DNA from: Ruminococcus sp. AF41-9
GTDB taxonomy: Bacteria > Bacillota > Clostridia > Lachnospirales > Lachnospiraceae
Length of the DNA: 19,075 nucleotides
Assembly (NCBI RefSeq): GCF_003477525.1
Contig: NZ_QUDO01000069.1
Span: 1 to 19,075, forward strand
Reading direction: 5' to 3'
Notes under the pieces: model-generated
The model's input: the letters and a program-made list of their open reading frames with translations, nothing else
Databases searched by the model: none
Told to the model about the DNA's origin: nothing
Program-made: the position numbers and the translations under genes
Part shown: in pieces, positions 6,049 through 13,941 of the stretch
Layout: each line of letters opens with the position of its first letter
How positions within the stretch are numbered: the first letter of the stretch is position 1

Positions 6049-6827
6049 ATGAAAAATTATTCAGAGGATGCAAGCAGACAGTATCATATTCAGGTAGCAA
6101 AAGGTGAAGTAGGACGTTATGTGATCCTTCCGGGAGATCCGAAGAGATGTGCAAAGATCGCACAGTATTTTGATGATCCGGTACTGATTGCAGACAACAG
6201 AGAATTTGTCACATATACAGGAACACTTGACGGTGTAAAAGTCAGCGTAACTTCTACAGGAATTGGCGGTCCGTCCGCGTCTATCGCAATGGAAGAACTC
6301 TGGCGCTGCGGAGCGGATACCTTTGTCAGAATTGGTACCTGCGGTGGAATGCAGCCAGAAGTAAAAAGTGGAGATGTAGTGATCGCCACAGGCGCAGTCC
6401 GTATGGAAGGAACCTCCAGAGAATATGCACCGATCGAATATCCGGCAGTGGCAAATCTGGATGTGATCAATGCTCTTGTGGGATCTGCAAAAGAAAAAGG
6501 ATTCCCATGCCACACAGGTGTGGTTCAGTGCAAAGATGCTTTCTACGGACAGCATGAGCCGGAAGCAATGCCGGTCAGTTATGAATTGATCAACAAATGG
6601 GAAGCATGGAAAAAGATGGGATGCCTTGCTTCTGAGATGGAATCCGCAGCACTCTTTATCGTAGCTGGAAACTCCGTGTAAGAGCAGGTTCCTGTTTCCT
6701 TGTAGTAGCAAATCAGGAAAGAGAGAAACTTGGTCTGGAAAATCCGGTTGTACACAATACAGATATGGCAATCCAGGTAGCTGTGGAAGCGATAAGAAAG
6801 CTGATCAGAGAAGACCAGGCGAAATAA
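6049..6827 (+). pseudogene. udp: Uridine phosphorylase, one-base frameshift near the 3' end
   Basis: Uridine phosphorylase (uridine + phosphate to uracil + ribose-1-phosphate), cytosolic. ATG 6049 has AAAGGTGG upstream. The family blocks are present: LPGDPKR (27-33), [11 protein letters not shown] (69-78), VRIGTCGG (93-100) and the substrate-binding SEMESAALF (195-203). The first frame stops at TAA 6679-6681 after GNSV. From GTA 6678 the -1 frame continues with the expected C-terminus ([16 protein letters not shown], then [16 protein letters not shown]) and ends at TAA 6825-6827. One base is missing near 6676-6680. The repaired protein would be about 259 aa, normal for the family. The truncated 210-aa form lacks the last strand-helix unit and is probably inactive. 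Real mutation and sequencing error cannot be told apart here. Confidence 0.88.
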
Positions 6828-6875
6828 GAATCTGCAAGAACCTGCTGACATACCAGAACAGTCAGACAGGATTGC

Positions 6876-6917
6876 GTCAGCGTCACAGGCAGAGAATTGC
6901 CAGTTTGTGACGCTGAC
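6876..6917. repeat. Long intercistronic stem-loop between udp and deoC
   Basis: GTCAGCGTCACA at 6876-6887 pairs perfectly with TGTGACGCTGAC at 6906-6917. Inside it GGCA (6888-6891) pairs with TGCC (6898-6901). No T-run follows. It may protect or process the polycistronic mRNA, or be a REP-type repeat. Confidence 0.6.
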
Positions 6918-6950
6918 AGTCAGTGAATAAAAGAAAAGAGGACAGGCAAA

Positions 6951-7616
6951 ATGGAAATAAAGGAAATTTTAAAACATGTAGATCATACACTTCTTCTCCA
7001 GCCTTCCACATGGGAAGAAATCAGACAAATCTGTGATGATGCAATGAAATACGGAACAGCATCAGTATGTATTCCTCCGTGTTATGTGAAACAGGCAGCA
7101 GAATATATGGATGGAAAAATGGCAGTGTGCACAGTCATCGGTTTCCCGAATGGAAATATGACGACAGCCACGAAAGAGTTTGAGACAAAAGATGCTCTTG
7201 CAAATGGTGCATCAGAAATTGACATGGTGATCAACATCGGCTGGTTAAAAGATAAAAAATATGATCTGATTGAAAATGAGATCCGTACTCTGAAAGCTGC
7301 ATGCGGGGATAAAATCCTCAAAGTGATTATTGAAACCTGCTTCCTTACCACAGAAGAAAAGATCAAAATGTGTGAGATCGTAACAGCAACAGGAGCAGAT
7401 TACATCAAAACATCCACAGGATTCGGTGGTGGCGGAGCAACTTTCGAAGATATCGAACTGTTCTCAAAACACATCGGACCAAATGTAAAAATGAAAGCAG
7501 CCGGAGGAATCTCTTCTCTGGATGATGCGGAAAAATTCCTTGCTCTGGGAGCGGACAGACTTGGAACAAGCCGAATCGTCAAGATTGTAAAAAATGAGGA
7601 AGCAACCGGATATTGA
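6951..7616 (+). CDS. deoC: Deoxyribose-phosphate aldolase
   Basis: Class I aldolase cleaving 2-deoxyribose-5-phosphate to acetaldehyde and glyceraldehyde-3-phosphate; cytosolic, TIM barrel. The Schiff-base lysine is K153 in [10 protein letters not shown] (151-160). The other active-site residues are D91 in [10 protein letters not shown] and K182 in VKMKAAGGI. The N-terminus has the usual VDHTLL. At 221 aa it is of normal length. ATG 6951 follows AGAGGA at 6937-6942. It is the exit step of the cluster, joining deoxynucleoside sugars to glycolysis. The long hairpin upstream separates it from the damaged udp, but the same-strand spacing suggests a common transcript. Confidence 0.97.
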   Translation: MEIKEILKHVDHTLLLQPSTWEEIRQICDDAMKYGTASVCIPPCYVKQAAEYMDGKMAVCTVIGFPNGNMTTATKEFETKDALANGASEIDMVINIGWLKDKKYDLIENEIRTLKAACGDKILKVIIETCFLTTEEKIKMCEIVTATGADYIKTSTGFGGGGATFEDIELFSKHIGPNVKMKAAGGISSLDDAEKFLALGADRLGTSRIVKIVKNEEATGY

Positions 7617-7640
7617 TTTTGACTCACGGAGGTGTCGGCT

Positions 7641-8060
7641 ATGGAACAGACAATGATTGACAAACTGATTGAAACAGCAATTGAGCAGCTTAAATTTTCT
7701 TATACACCATATTCCAATTTCAAAGTCGGTGCAGCATTACTTGCAAAAGACGGAAAGATTTATACTGGATGCAATATTGAAAATGCGGCGTATACACCTA
7801 CAAACTGTGCAGAAAGAACAGCGTTCTTTAAAGCTATAAGTGAAGGAACCAAAGAATTTGATGCGATTTGCATTGTCGGTGGAAAGGACGGAATCCTGAC
7901 AGAGTATGCAGCTCCCTGTGGTGTCTGCCGTCAGGTAATGATGGAATTCTGTGATCCGGAAACTTTTAAGATTATTCTTGCAGTGGATAAGGAACACTAT
8001 GATATTTTCACATTAAAAGAAATCCTTCCGCTGGGATTCGGACCATTGAATCTGGCATGA
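7641..8060 (+). CDS. cdd: Cytidine deaminase
   Basis: Zinc-dependent deaminase converting cytidine and deoxycytidine to uridine and deoxyuridine. The short tetrameric form (139 aa) is complete. Zinc ligands are C56 with catalytic E58 in TNCAERTAFF (54-63), and C93 and C96 in PCGVCRQ (92-98). The substrate loop FKVGAAL with CNIENAAY is present. ATG 7641 follows GGAGGTG at 7628-7634; the upstream in-frame GTG overlaps that site. It starts 24 bases after deoC, so the two are very likely cotranscribed. Its product is the substrate of Udp. Confidence 0.97.
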   Translation: MEQTMIDKLIETAIEQLKFSYTPYSNFKVGAALLAKDGKIYTGCNIENAAYTPTNCAERTAFFKAISEGTKEFDAICIVGGKDGILTEYAAPCGVCRQVMMEFCDPETFKIILAVDKEHYDIFTLKEILPLGFGPLNLA

Positions 8061-8111
8061 TAAATCTGGTATCACTGTGAGTAAAAACAATAGAAAACGG
8101 GAGAGAGTATT

Positions 8112-9125
8112 ATGACACGGGAAAAACTGATCGCATTACCTAAAATAGAACTGCATTGCCATCTGGATGGCTCACTCAGTAAAGAATTTATAGAAAAAAG
8201 ACTGGGAAGAGAAGTAAGCCCCAAAGAGCTGAGCGTGTCAGACGACTGTACCAGCCTCGCAGAATATCTGGAGAAATTCACATTGCCGGGACTGTGCATT
8301 ATGGATGAAGAAGGACTGAAAGAGTCTGGTTATGACGTGCTGAAAAGCATGAGCAGAGAAAATGTCTGCTATGCTGAGATCCGTTTTGCTCCTCTGCTGT
8401 CAGAGACAGAGGAGATGAGCTGTGCAAAAGTGATCGAATCACTGCTCGAAGGTCTGGAAAAGGGCAGAGCTGATTTCGGGGTTGAGTTTGGTGTGATCAC
8501 CTGTGCCATGAGACACCACAGTGAAGAAGATAACAGCAGGATGATAAAAACAGCCCGTGAATATCTTGGCTGCGGCGTGTGCGCTGCAGATCTTGCAGGT
8601 GCGGAAGCCTCATATCCCATGTCTGAATTTATGAATCTGTTTCAGAATACACATAAGATCGGAATGCCATTTACCATTCATGCAGGGGAATGTGGGAATG
8701 CACAGAATATCGCAGATGCAGTGAGAGTCGGGGCCGAAAGAATCGGTCATGGAATTGCAATGAGAGGAAACAGGGAACTTCAGAGGGAACTGGCAGCGAA
8801 GGGAATCGGAATAGAAATGTGTCCGATCAGCAACCTTCAGACAAAAGCGGTACAGAGCACTGCGGAATATCCGATCAGAGAATTCCTGGATGCAGGGCTG
8901 AAAGTAACTGTAAACACAGATAATCGAACTGTCAGCAACACAACACTGACAAAAGAACTGGAATTTGTTCAGAAAACATACGGAATCCGGGATGAGGAGG
9001 TCCTGCTTCTGATGAAGAATGCAGTAGATGCGGCCTTTGCAGGAGAAGCTGTAAAAGAAAGGCTGTACCGGAAAGTAAACAGCAAAATAAAAAGAGATGA
9101 GGTAAACGAAAATGAAAAATTATGA
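8112..9125 (+). CDS. add: Adenosine deaminase
   Basis: Deaminates adenosine and deoxyadenosine to inosine and deoxyinosine; amidohydrolase TIM barrel with one zinc. Metal and catalytic residues are visible: H15 and H17 in [10 protein letters not shown]190 and E193 in IHAGE, H213 in RIGHG and D270 in VNTDNR. The second Asp of the textbook NTDD motif is Asn here, which I believe is common in Firmicutes relatives. 337 aa is normal. ATG 8112 is preceded by GGGAGAGAG. The last 14 bases overlap the start of deoB, which indicates translational coupling. Its product feeds PunA. Confidence 0.95.
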   Translation: MTREKLIALPKIELHCHLDGSLSKEFIEKRLGREVSPKELSVSDDCTSLAEYLEKFTLPGLCIMDEEGLKESGYDVLKSMSRENVCYAEIRFAPLLSETEEMSCAKVIESLLEGLEKGRADFGVEFGVITCAMRHHSEEDNSRMIKTAREYLGCGVCAADLAGAEASYPMSEFMNLFQNTHKIGMPFTIHAGECGNAQNIADAVRVGAERIGHGIAMRGNRELQRELAAKGIGIEMCPISNLQTKAVQSTAEYPIREFLDAGLKVTVNTDNRTVSNTTLTKELEFVQKTYGIRDEEVLLLMKNAVDAAFAGEAVKERLYRKVNSKIKRDEVNENEKL

Positions 9126-10302
9126 CAGAGTTTTTGTAATTGTACTTGATTCTCTGGGAATCGGGGCAATGCCGGATTCAGCAAATTTTGGTGACACCGG
9201 AGTGGATACTTTTGGACATATTCTTGAGAAAATGGGATCTCTGGAAATCCCGAATCTCAGAAAACTGGGAATGCTGAATCTCCATCCAGCCGGAAATATG
9301 ACAGGTGTTGAAAACCCGGCCGGACGTTTCATGTGTCTGAGTGAAGCCAGCAACGGCAAAGATACCATGACCGGACACTGGGAAATGATGGGAATCAAAA
9401 CAGAGAAACCGTTTAAAACTTTTACAGAAACAGGCTTTCCTCCGGAACTGATCGCAGAGCTGGAAAAACGGTGCGGTAAGAAAGTAATCGGAAACAAGAG
9501 TGCCAGCGGAACAGAGATCATTGAAGAACTGGGAGAAGAGGAAATCGCAACAGGTGCAATGATTGTATATACCTCTGCGGATTCTGTTCTTCAGATCTGT
9601 GGAAACGAGGAAACATTTGACCTTCAGAACCTGTATCGCTGCTGCGAGATCGCCAGAGAGATCACTCTGAAAGATGAATGGAGGGTCGGAAGAGTTATCG
9701 CAAGACCGTATGTCGGAAAGAAAAAAGGCGAGTTTAAACGTACCAGCAACCGTCATGATTATGCGCTGAAACCAACCGGGCTTACCACGTTAAACGCACT
9801 CAAAGATAACGGCTTTGATGTGATTGGTGTTGGAAAGATCAATGATATTTTCTGTGGAGAGGGAATCACAGAAACACATCACTCCAACAGCTCTGTACAC
9901 GGAATGGAGCAGACGATTGAAATCTGCAAAAAAGATTTCAACGGATTATGCTTTGTCAATCTTGTGGATTTCGATGCTTTATGGGGACACAGAAGAAATG
10001 TGGAAGGCTACGGAAAAGAGATTGAGAAGTTTGACAAAAACCTGGGCGTTCTGTTAGAGAAAATGAGAGAAAACGATCTTCTGATCCTTACCGCAGACCA
10101 CGGAAATGATCCGACTTACACAGGAACTGACCACACCAGAGAACATGTACCGTTTATCGCTTATTCTAAAAATATGAAAAACGGCGGTGCCATTAAAGAT
10201 GAGGACACCTTTGCTGTGATCGGTGCTTCCGTGGCAGATAACTTTGGAGTGAAGATGCCGGAAGGAACGATCGGACATTCTATTCTGGAAGAGCTGATTT
10301 AA
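9112..10302 (+). CDS. deoB: Phosphopentomutase
   Basis: Interconverts (deoxy)ribose-1-phosphate and -5-phosphate, linking the phosphorylases to DeoC. It is an alkaline-phosphatase-superfamily enzyme with two metals. D13 in [15 protein letters not shown] and T85 in [14 protein letters not shown] (the residue phosphorylated in characterised enzymes) are present. So are the capping region, DALWGHRR, and the C-terminal metal motif [21 protein letters not shown] spread over the last quarter. 396 aa is typical. It begins inside the end of add (14-base overlap) with GAGG upstream. Its stop codon TAA (10300-10302) falls in the first bases of repeat copy 2. Confidence 0.97.
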   Translation: MKNYDRVFVIVLDSLGIGAMPDSANFGDTGVDTFGHILEKMGSLEIPNLRKLGMLNLHPAGNMTGVENPAGRFMCLSEASNGKDTMTGHWEMMGIKTEKPFKTFTETGFPPELIAELEKRCGKKVIGNKSASGTEIIEELGEEEIATGAMIVYTSADSVLQICGNEETFDLQNLYRCCEIAREITLKDEWRVGRVIARPYVGKKKGEFKRTSNRHDYALKPTGLTTLNALKDNGFDVIGVGKINDIFCGEGITETHHSNSSVHGMEQTIEICKKDFNGLCFVNLVDFDALWGHRRNVEGYGKEIEKFDKNLGVLLEKMRENDLLILTADHGNDPTYTGTDHTREHVPFIAYSKNMKNGGAIKDEDTFAVIGASVADNFGVKMPEGTIGHSILEELI

Positions 10303-10363
10303 CCAAATCAAGTAAGTCCCCTGCTTCAATTGCGAAAAGCAATAAGCAGTGGGTGGGGACTTG
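10298..10363 (+). repeat. 66-bp direct repeat, copy 2
   Basis: Identical over 66 bases to 5098-5163, exactly 5,200 bp downstream and in the same orientation. It contains the same bulged hairpin. Unlike copy 1 it is not followed by the multi-stem segment: the sequences diverge immediately after GGGGACTTG. It overlaps the deoB stop codon. Confidence 0.85.
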
Positions 10364-10383
10364 AAAATATCGGTCTGGCTTGA

Positions 10384-10419
10384 GTCAGGCAGTGAAGTAA
10401 ATGCTTTTATCTGCCTGAC
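10384..10419. repeat. Stem-loop between deoB and punA
   Basis: GTCAGGCAG (10384-10392) pairs perfectly with CTGCCTGAC (10411-10419) around an 18-base loop. No T-run follows, so it is more likely an mRNA-stability or processing structure than a terminator. Confidence 0.5.
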
Positions 10420-10492
10420 CCGAATCTGACAGAAATAAATGGAAACAGGGTAAAAAGCCTGCAAATAAAAAGAAAAGGAGATTCAGCAGCAA

Positions 10493-11314
10493 ATGAGTGA
10501 ATTATATAAGAAATTAGAAACCTGTCTTGCAAGTGTACGTGAAAAAACAGATTTCAAACCGGAAGTGGCACTGATCCTTGGTTCCGGTCTTGGAGATTAT
10601 GCAGATGAGATCAAAATCGAAACTACGATTGATTACACAGATATTGAAGGCTTTCCGACTTCAACAGTTGCCGGACATAAAGGCAGATTTGTGTTTGGAT
10701 ATGTGGGAGAAGTTCCGGTAGTGATCATGCAGGGAAGAGTTCATTATTATGAAGGATACCCGATGACAGATGTTGTGCTTCCTACAAGACTGATGGGAAT
10801 GATGGGAGCAAAGAAACTGATCCTGACAAATGCGGCAGGTGGTGCAAATCCTGACTATAAACCAGGAGATTTCATGATGATCACAGACCATATCACGACA
10901 GGAATCCCGAGCCCATTGATCGGTGCAAACATTGATGAGCTTGGAGTAAGATTCCCGGATATGAGCGAAGTGTACAGCAGACGTTTACAGGATGTGATCA
11001 GAAAATGCGCAGATAAATGCGGCATTTCCCTTCAGGAGGGTGTTTATGTACAGTTCACAGGACCAAATTATGAAACTCCGGCAGAAGTAAGACTGGCACA
11101 GAGATGGGGCGGAGATGCAGTCGGAATGAGTACTGCATGCGAAGCGATGGCTGCGCGCCATATGGGACTTGAGGTATGCGGAATTTCCTGCATCACCAAC
11201 ATGGCAGCCGGAATTTCCAAAGAAGAACTCAATCATAAAGAAGTACAGGAAACAGCAGACCGTGTGGCGAAATCCTTCAAGGAGCTGATCACGGAAATTG
11301 TAGTAAATATGTAA
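10493..11314 (+). CDS. punA: Purine-nucleoside phosphorylase (trimeric, inosine/guanosine type)
   Basis: Phosphorolyses inosine, guanosine and their deoxy forms. The phosphate site is visible as GSGLG (30-34), H62 in AGHKGRF, and R82 and H84 in QGRVHYYEG, followed by TNAAGG (112-117). E198 in NYETPAEVR and N236 in CITNMAAG are the residues that give 6-oxopurine specificity in the low-molecular-mass family, so adenosine must be deaminated first by the Add enzyme upstream. 273 aa is normal. ATG 10493 is preceded by AAAGGAG at 10474-10480, with somewhat long spacing. A strong terminator follows at 11412, making this the last gene of the cluster. Confidence 0.96.
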   Translation: MSELYKKLETCLASVREKTDFKPEVALILGSGLGDYADEIKIETTIDYTDIEGFPTSTVAGHKGRFVFGYVGEVPVVIMQGRVHYYEGYPMTDVVLPTRLMGMMGAKKLILTNAAGGANPDYKPGDFMMITDHITTGIPSPLIGANIDELGVRFPDMSEVYSRRLQDVIRKCADKCGISLQEGVYVQFTGPNYETPAEVRLAQRWGGDAVGMSTACEAMAARHMGLEVCGISCITNMAAGISKEELNHKEVQETADRVAKSFKELITEIVVNM

Positions 11315-11411
11315 TGAAAAGCTGAGTAACCGGTGAAGAGAATGGAGAATATTTTATCTATTCGGCGTAAAGCTGCATAATGGAGCGGATGTTTTTATCT
11401 GTTTGAGAAAG

Positions 11412-11460
11412 AAAATAGGAATGACTTTGCAGAAAAAGCAGGGTCATTTCTATTTTTTTA
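11412..11460 (+). terminator. Intrinsic terminator of the nucleoside cluster
   Basis: A 19-bp stem (11412-11430 with 11438-11456) contains three G-T pairs and otherwise full complementarity. The loop is AGAAAAA, and the 3' arm runs into TATTTTTTTA. Confidence 0.88.
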
Positions 11461-11487
11461 TGTTACAGGGCTTTTTTATAAAAGGCG

Positions 11488-11517
11488 TTTTCAATCTTAT
11501 ATATTTTGTGCTAAAAT
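11488..11517 (+). promoter_or_regulatory. Candidate promoter of the first dehydratase module
   Basis: TTTTCA (11488-11493) and TAAAAT (11512-11517) are separated by 18 bases, about 85 bases before the first start codon. The 80-base leader is too short for a T-box and shows no leader peptide or strong structure. Confidence 0.4.
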
Positions 11518-11600
11518 AGGAAAAGAATTTATCCGAATAAATCGTTAAAGAGAGATAAATTATTAAAACATAAAACAATACAGAAAGGAAACTGGTTTTT

Positions 11601-12083
11601 ATGGAAACAGGAACAATTTTTAAATTTCATAACGATCTGGATACAGACCAGATCATAGCATCACAGTATCTGTTACTTCCGAACCTGGATGAGATGAAAG
11701 GACATGCTTTTGAATCACTGGACCCGGATTTCTCAAAGAAAGTAAAACCTGGTGATTTCGTAGTAGGCGGAGAGAATTTTGGATGTGGATCTTCCAGAGA
11801 GCAGGCTCCTGGTGTTCTGAAAGCATTAGGCGTACAGGCAGTTGTTGCGAAATCTTTTGCACGAATTTTTTACAGAAATGCAATTAACATCGGATTACCG
11901 GTTATTGTCTGTAAAGATCTTCCGGATGAAGTAAACACTGGTGACCAGATGGTTCTTCATATGTCCGAGGGAACTGTTGAGGCGAACGGAAAAACTTATT
12001 CCTGTACAAAACTTCCGGAATATATGCAGAATATTTTGAATCAGGGCGGTCTGATCGCATCTCTGAACAAGGAGGAGAACTAA
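11601..12083 (+). CDS. leuD: Aconitase-family dehydratase small subunit (LeuD-like), module 1
   Basis: The swivel-domain subunit of a two-protein hydro-lyase related to 3-isopropylmalate and homoaconitate isomerases. DLDTDQII (12-19) and NFGCGSSREQAP (59-70) are the family signatures; AKSFARIFYRNAIN holds the substrate arginine region. The loop that sets substrate size reads YLLL at 23-26, not the YLRT of archaeal-type isopropylmalate isomerase nor the YLVY of homoaconitase. The exact substrate is therefore open; leucine or citramalate-route isoleucine synthesis and dimethylmalate-type dehydration are candidates. 160 aa is normal. ATG 11601 follows AGAAAGGAAA. The stop is one base before the large-subunit ATG, so the pair is coupled. 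Confidence 0.88.
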   Translation: METGTIFKFHNDLDTDQIIASQYLLLPNLDEMKGHAFESLDPDFSKKVKPGDFVVGGENFGCGSSREQAPGVLKALGVQAVVAKSFARIFYRNAINIGLPVIVCKDLPDEVNTGDQMVLHMSEGTVEANGKTYSCTKLPEYMQNILNQGGLIASLNKEEN

Positions 12084-12084
12084 A

Positions 12085-13335
12085 ATGGGAATGACAATTG
12101 CTGAAAAGATCATTGCTGCGGCAGCAGGAGTAGAGAGTGTAAAACCAGGTGATATCCATACTGTAAAACTGGATCGTCTGATGAGCAACGATGGAACTAC
12201 ACATCTGACTGTTGACATGTACAATAATAAATTAAAAAATCCACACATTGCAGACCCGAATAAACTGGTGTTTATCGTGGATCACAATGTACCTTCTGAC
12301 AGCCCGAAAACAGCAGCATCTCAGAAAAAAATGAGAGATTTTGCAAAAGAAAATCATATTGATTTCTGGGAAGGAAAAGGTGTGTGCCATCAGGTTATGA
12401 TCGAGAATTATGTCCGTCCGGGTGAGCTGATCTTCGGAGCTGACAGCCATACCTGTTCTTATGGTGCGTTAGGTGCATTCGGAACAGGTGTAGGATGTAC
12501 AGACTTCCTGTACGGCATGGTTACAGGAACTTCCTGGGTACTGGTTCCGGAAAGCGTGAAATTTAATCTTGTAGGAAAACTTCCGGAAGGCGTTTATGCA
12601 AGAGATCTGATCCTTACCATTATCGGAGAGATCGGTGCAAACGGATGTAATTATCAGGCTATGGAATTTACAGGAGAAGGTGCAAAGACTCTGAGCATCA
12701 GTGACCGTATGGCACTCTGCAACATGGCAGTAGAAGCCGGTGCAAAGACAGGTATCTTCGAAGCAGATGAAAAAGCAATCGAATATCTGAAAGAACATGG
12801 ACGTGAGCCAAAAGCTGTATACCACAGTGATCCGGATGCTGTTTATGCAAGAGAATATACATTTGATTTATCCAAAGTCCGCCCGGTAGTTGCAAAACCG
12901 GATTTCGTAGACAATGTAGTTCCGGCAGAAGAAACCTGCGGAATTGAGATTAACGAAGCATTTCTTGGCTCATGTAACAATGGACGTATCGAAGACCTTC
13001 GTGTAGGTGCAGAGATCATCAAAGGCAAAAAGGTAGCTGAGGGAGTTCGTTTCCTGGTTGTACCGGCAAGCCAGACAATCTACAGACAGGCGTTAAAAGA
13101 GGGACTTCTGGATATCTTTATGGATGCCGGAGCAATTGTTATGAACCCGAACTGCAGCGTATGCTGGGGAAGCTGTCAGGGCGTTATTGGAGAAAACGAA
13201 GTTCTGATCAGTACAGGTACACGTAACTTCAAAGGACGCGCAGGACACCCAAGCTCCAAAGTATATCTGGGATCAGCAGCAACTGTTACAGCATCTGCAA
13301 TCGCAGGAAAAATTGCACTGGCAAGTGAAGTATAA
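12085..13335 (+). CDS. leuC: Aconitase-family dehydratase large subunit (LeuC-like), module 1
   Basis: The Fe-S catalytic subunit partnering the preceding gene. [4Fe-4S] ligands are C297 in LGSCNNGR and C357/C360 in NPNCSVCWGSC. DHNVPSD (66-72), CHQV (101-104), ADSHTCSYGALGAFGTGVG (119-137) and NFKGR (381-385) are the other family blocks. Two signature positions are unusual: the T of SCTNGR is N, and the second cysteine is followed by W with a further cysteine (C364). 416 aa matches bacterial two-subunit enzymes of the archaeal/HacA-like subtype. ATG 12085 is served by AAGGAGG at 12069-12075 inside the small-subunit gene. No leuA or leuB is nearby, so the pathway is unproven. Confidence 0.87.
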   Translation: MGMTIAEKIIAAAAGVESVKPGDIHTVKLDRLMSNDGTTHLTVDMYNNKLKNPHIADPNKLVFIVDHNVPSDSPKTAASQKKMRDFAKENHIDFWEGKGVCHQVMIENYVRPGELIFGADSHTCSYGALGAFGTGVGCTDFLYGMVTGTSWVLVPESVKFNLVGKLPEGVYARDLILTIIGEIGANGCNYQAMEFTGEGAKTLSISDRMALCNMAVEAGAKTGIFEADEKAIEYLKEHGREPKAVYHSDPDAVYAREYTFDLSKVRPVVAKPDFVDNVVPAEETCGIEINEAFLGSCNNGRIEDLRVGAEIIKGKKVAEGVRFLVVPASQTIYRQALKEGLLDIFMDAGAIVMNPNCSVCWGSCQGVIGENEVLISTGTRNFKGRAGHPSSKVYLGSAATVTASAIAGKIALASEV

Positions 13336-13350
13336 GAAAGACATTACATA

Positions 13351-13373
13351 TAACATATAAAAACAATATGTTA
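13351..13373. repeat. Small inverted repeat upstream of parS
   Basis: TAACATAT (13351-13358) pairs with ATATGTTA (13366-13373) around AAAAACA. It lies between the two dehydratase modules, just before the perfect parS-like site. It could be an operator; there is no T-run for termination. Confidence 0.4.
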
Positions 13374-13383
13374 AACGTATAAA

Positions 13384-13399
13384 TGTTTCACGTGAAACA
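13384..13399. promoter_or_regulatory. parS site (perfect 16-bp palindrome)
   Basis: TGTTTCACGTGAAACA is the exact palindromic consensus bound by ParB/Spo0J in Firmicutes and many other bacteria. It is intergenic, 34 bases before the second small-subunit gene. ParB bound at parS spreads and loads SMC to organise and segregate the origin region. The sequence match is direct; the role rests on established knowledge. Confidence 0.85.
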
Positions 13400-13432
13400 C
13401 AGAAATTATCCAGAGATATAGAGGTACGATTT

Positions 13433-13924
13433 ATGGAAAAATTTACAGGTAAGGTGTGGGTACTGGGAGATGATATTGACACAGATATCATTATTCCTAC
13501 AGAGTATCTGGCACTGAAAACAATCGATGATATGAAACAGTATGGATTCTGCCCGCTGCGTCCGGAACTGGCAGGACAGATTCAGAAAGGTGACATTATT
13601 GTTGCCGGAAAGAATTTCGGATGCGGATCTTCCAGAGAGCAGGCTCCGGAGATTATCAAAGCACTGGGAGTCCAGTGTGTAATTGCAAAATCTTTTGCAC
13701 GAATTTTCTTCAGAAATTCCATTAACAATGGTCTGTTACTGATCGAACAGCCGGATCTTCATGATGATATCAAAGAAGGCGATGAAGTAACTGTAGTTAT
13801 GAATGAACACGTAGATTACAATGGAAAACAGTACCCGATCGCTTCTCTGCCGGAGAACCTTATGAGTATTATCCAGGCTGGTGGACTTGTAAAAGCCATG
13901 CGTAAGTTAAACGGACTGGATTAA
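13433..13924 (+). CDS. leuD: Aconitase-family dehydratase small subunit (LeuD-like), module 2
   Basis: Second small subunit, clearly homologous to the one at 11601 but well diverged. DDIDTDIIIPTEYLALK (13-29) includes the specificity loop YLAL at 25-28. GKNFGCGSSREQAP (59-72) and AKSFARIFFRNSINNG are shared blocks. 163 aa is normal. ATG 13433 follows GAGG at 13421-13424. The stop TAA overlaps an ATG (TAATG), giving tight linkage to the large subunit. It has its own upstream spacer with parS, so it may be transcribed either with module 1 or separately; no terminator is visible between the modules. Confidence 0.9.
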   Translation: MEKFTGKVWVLGDDIDTDIIIPTEYLALKTIDDMKQYGFCPLRPELAGQIQKGDIIVAGKNFGCGSSREQAPEIIKALGVQCVIAKSFARIFFRNSINNGLLLIEQPDLHDDIKEGDEVTVVMNEHVDYNGKQYPIASLPENLMSIIQAGGLVKAMRKLNGLD

Positions 13925-13941
13925 TGGGAAAGGAGAAGAAA

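Noticed and set aside
6061..6771. 236-codon minus-strand frame opposite udp
   Set aside because: It mirrors the codon pattern of the real udp frame; Cys/His/Phe-rich product, no start signal. Shadow frame.
8930..8950. Asn in place of the second Asp of the adenosine deaminase NTDD motif as a sign of inactivity
   Set aside because: All zinc and catalytic residues are present, and NTDN is, to my knowledge, common in Firmicutes adenosine deaminases.
9178..9756. 192-codon minus-strand frame opposite deoB
   Set aside because: Antisense shadow of a strongly conserved gene; no ribosome binding site or family features.
11518..11600. Possible T-box or leader-peptide attenuator before the first dehydratase module
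   Set aside because: The 80-base leader is too short for a T-box, and no leucine or isoleucine codon-rich leader peptide or terminator/antiterminator pair is visible.
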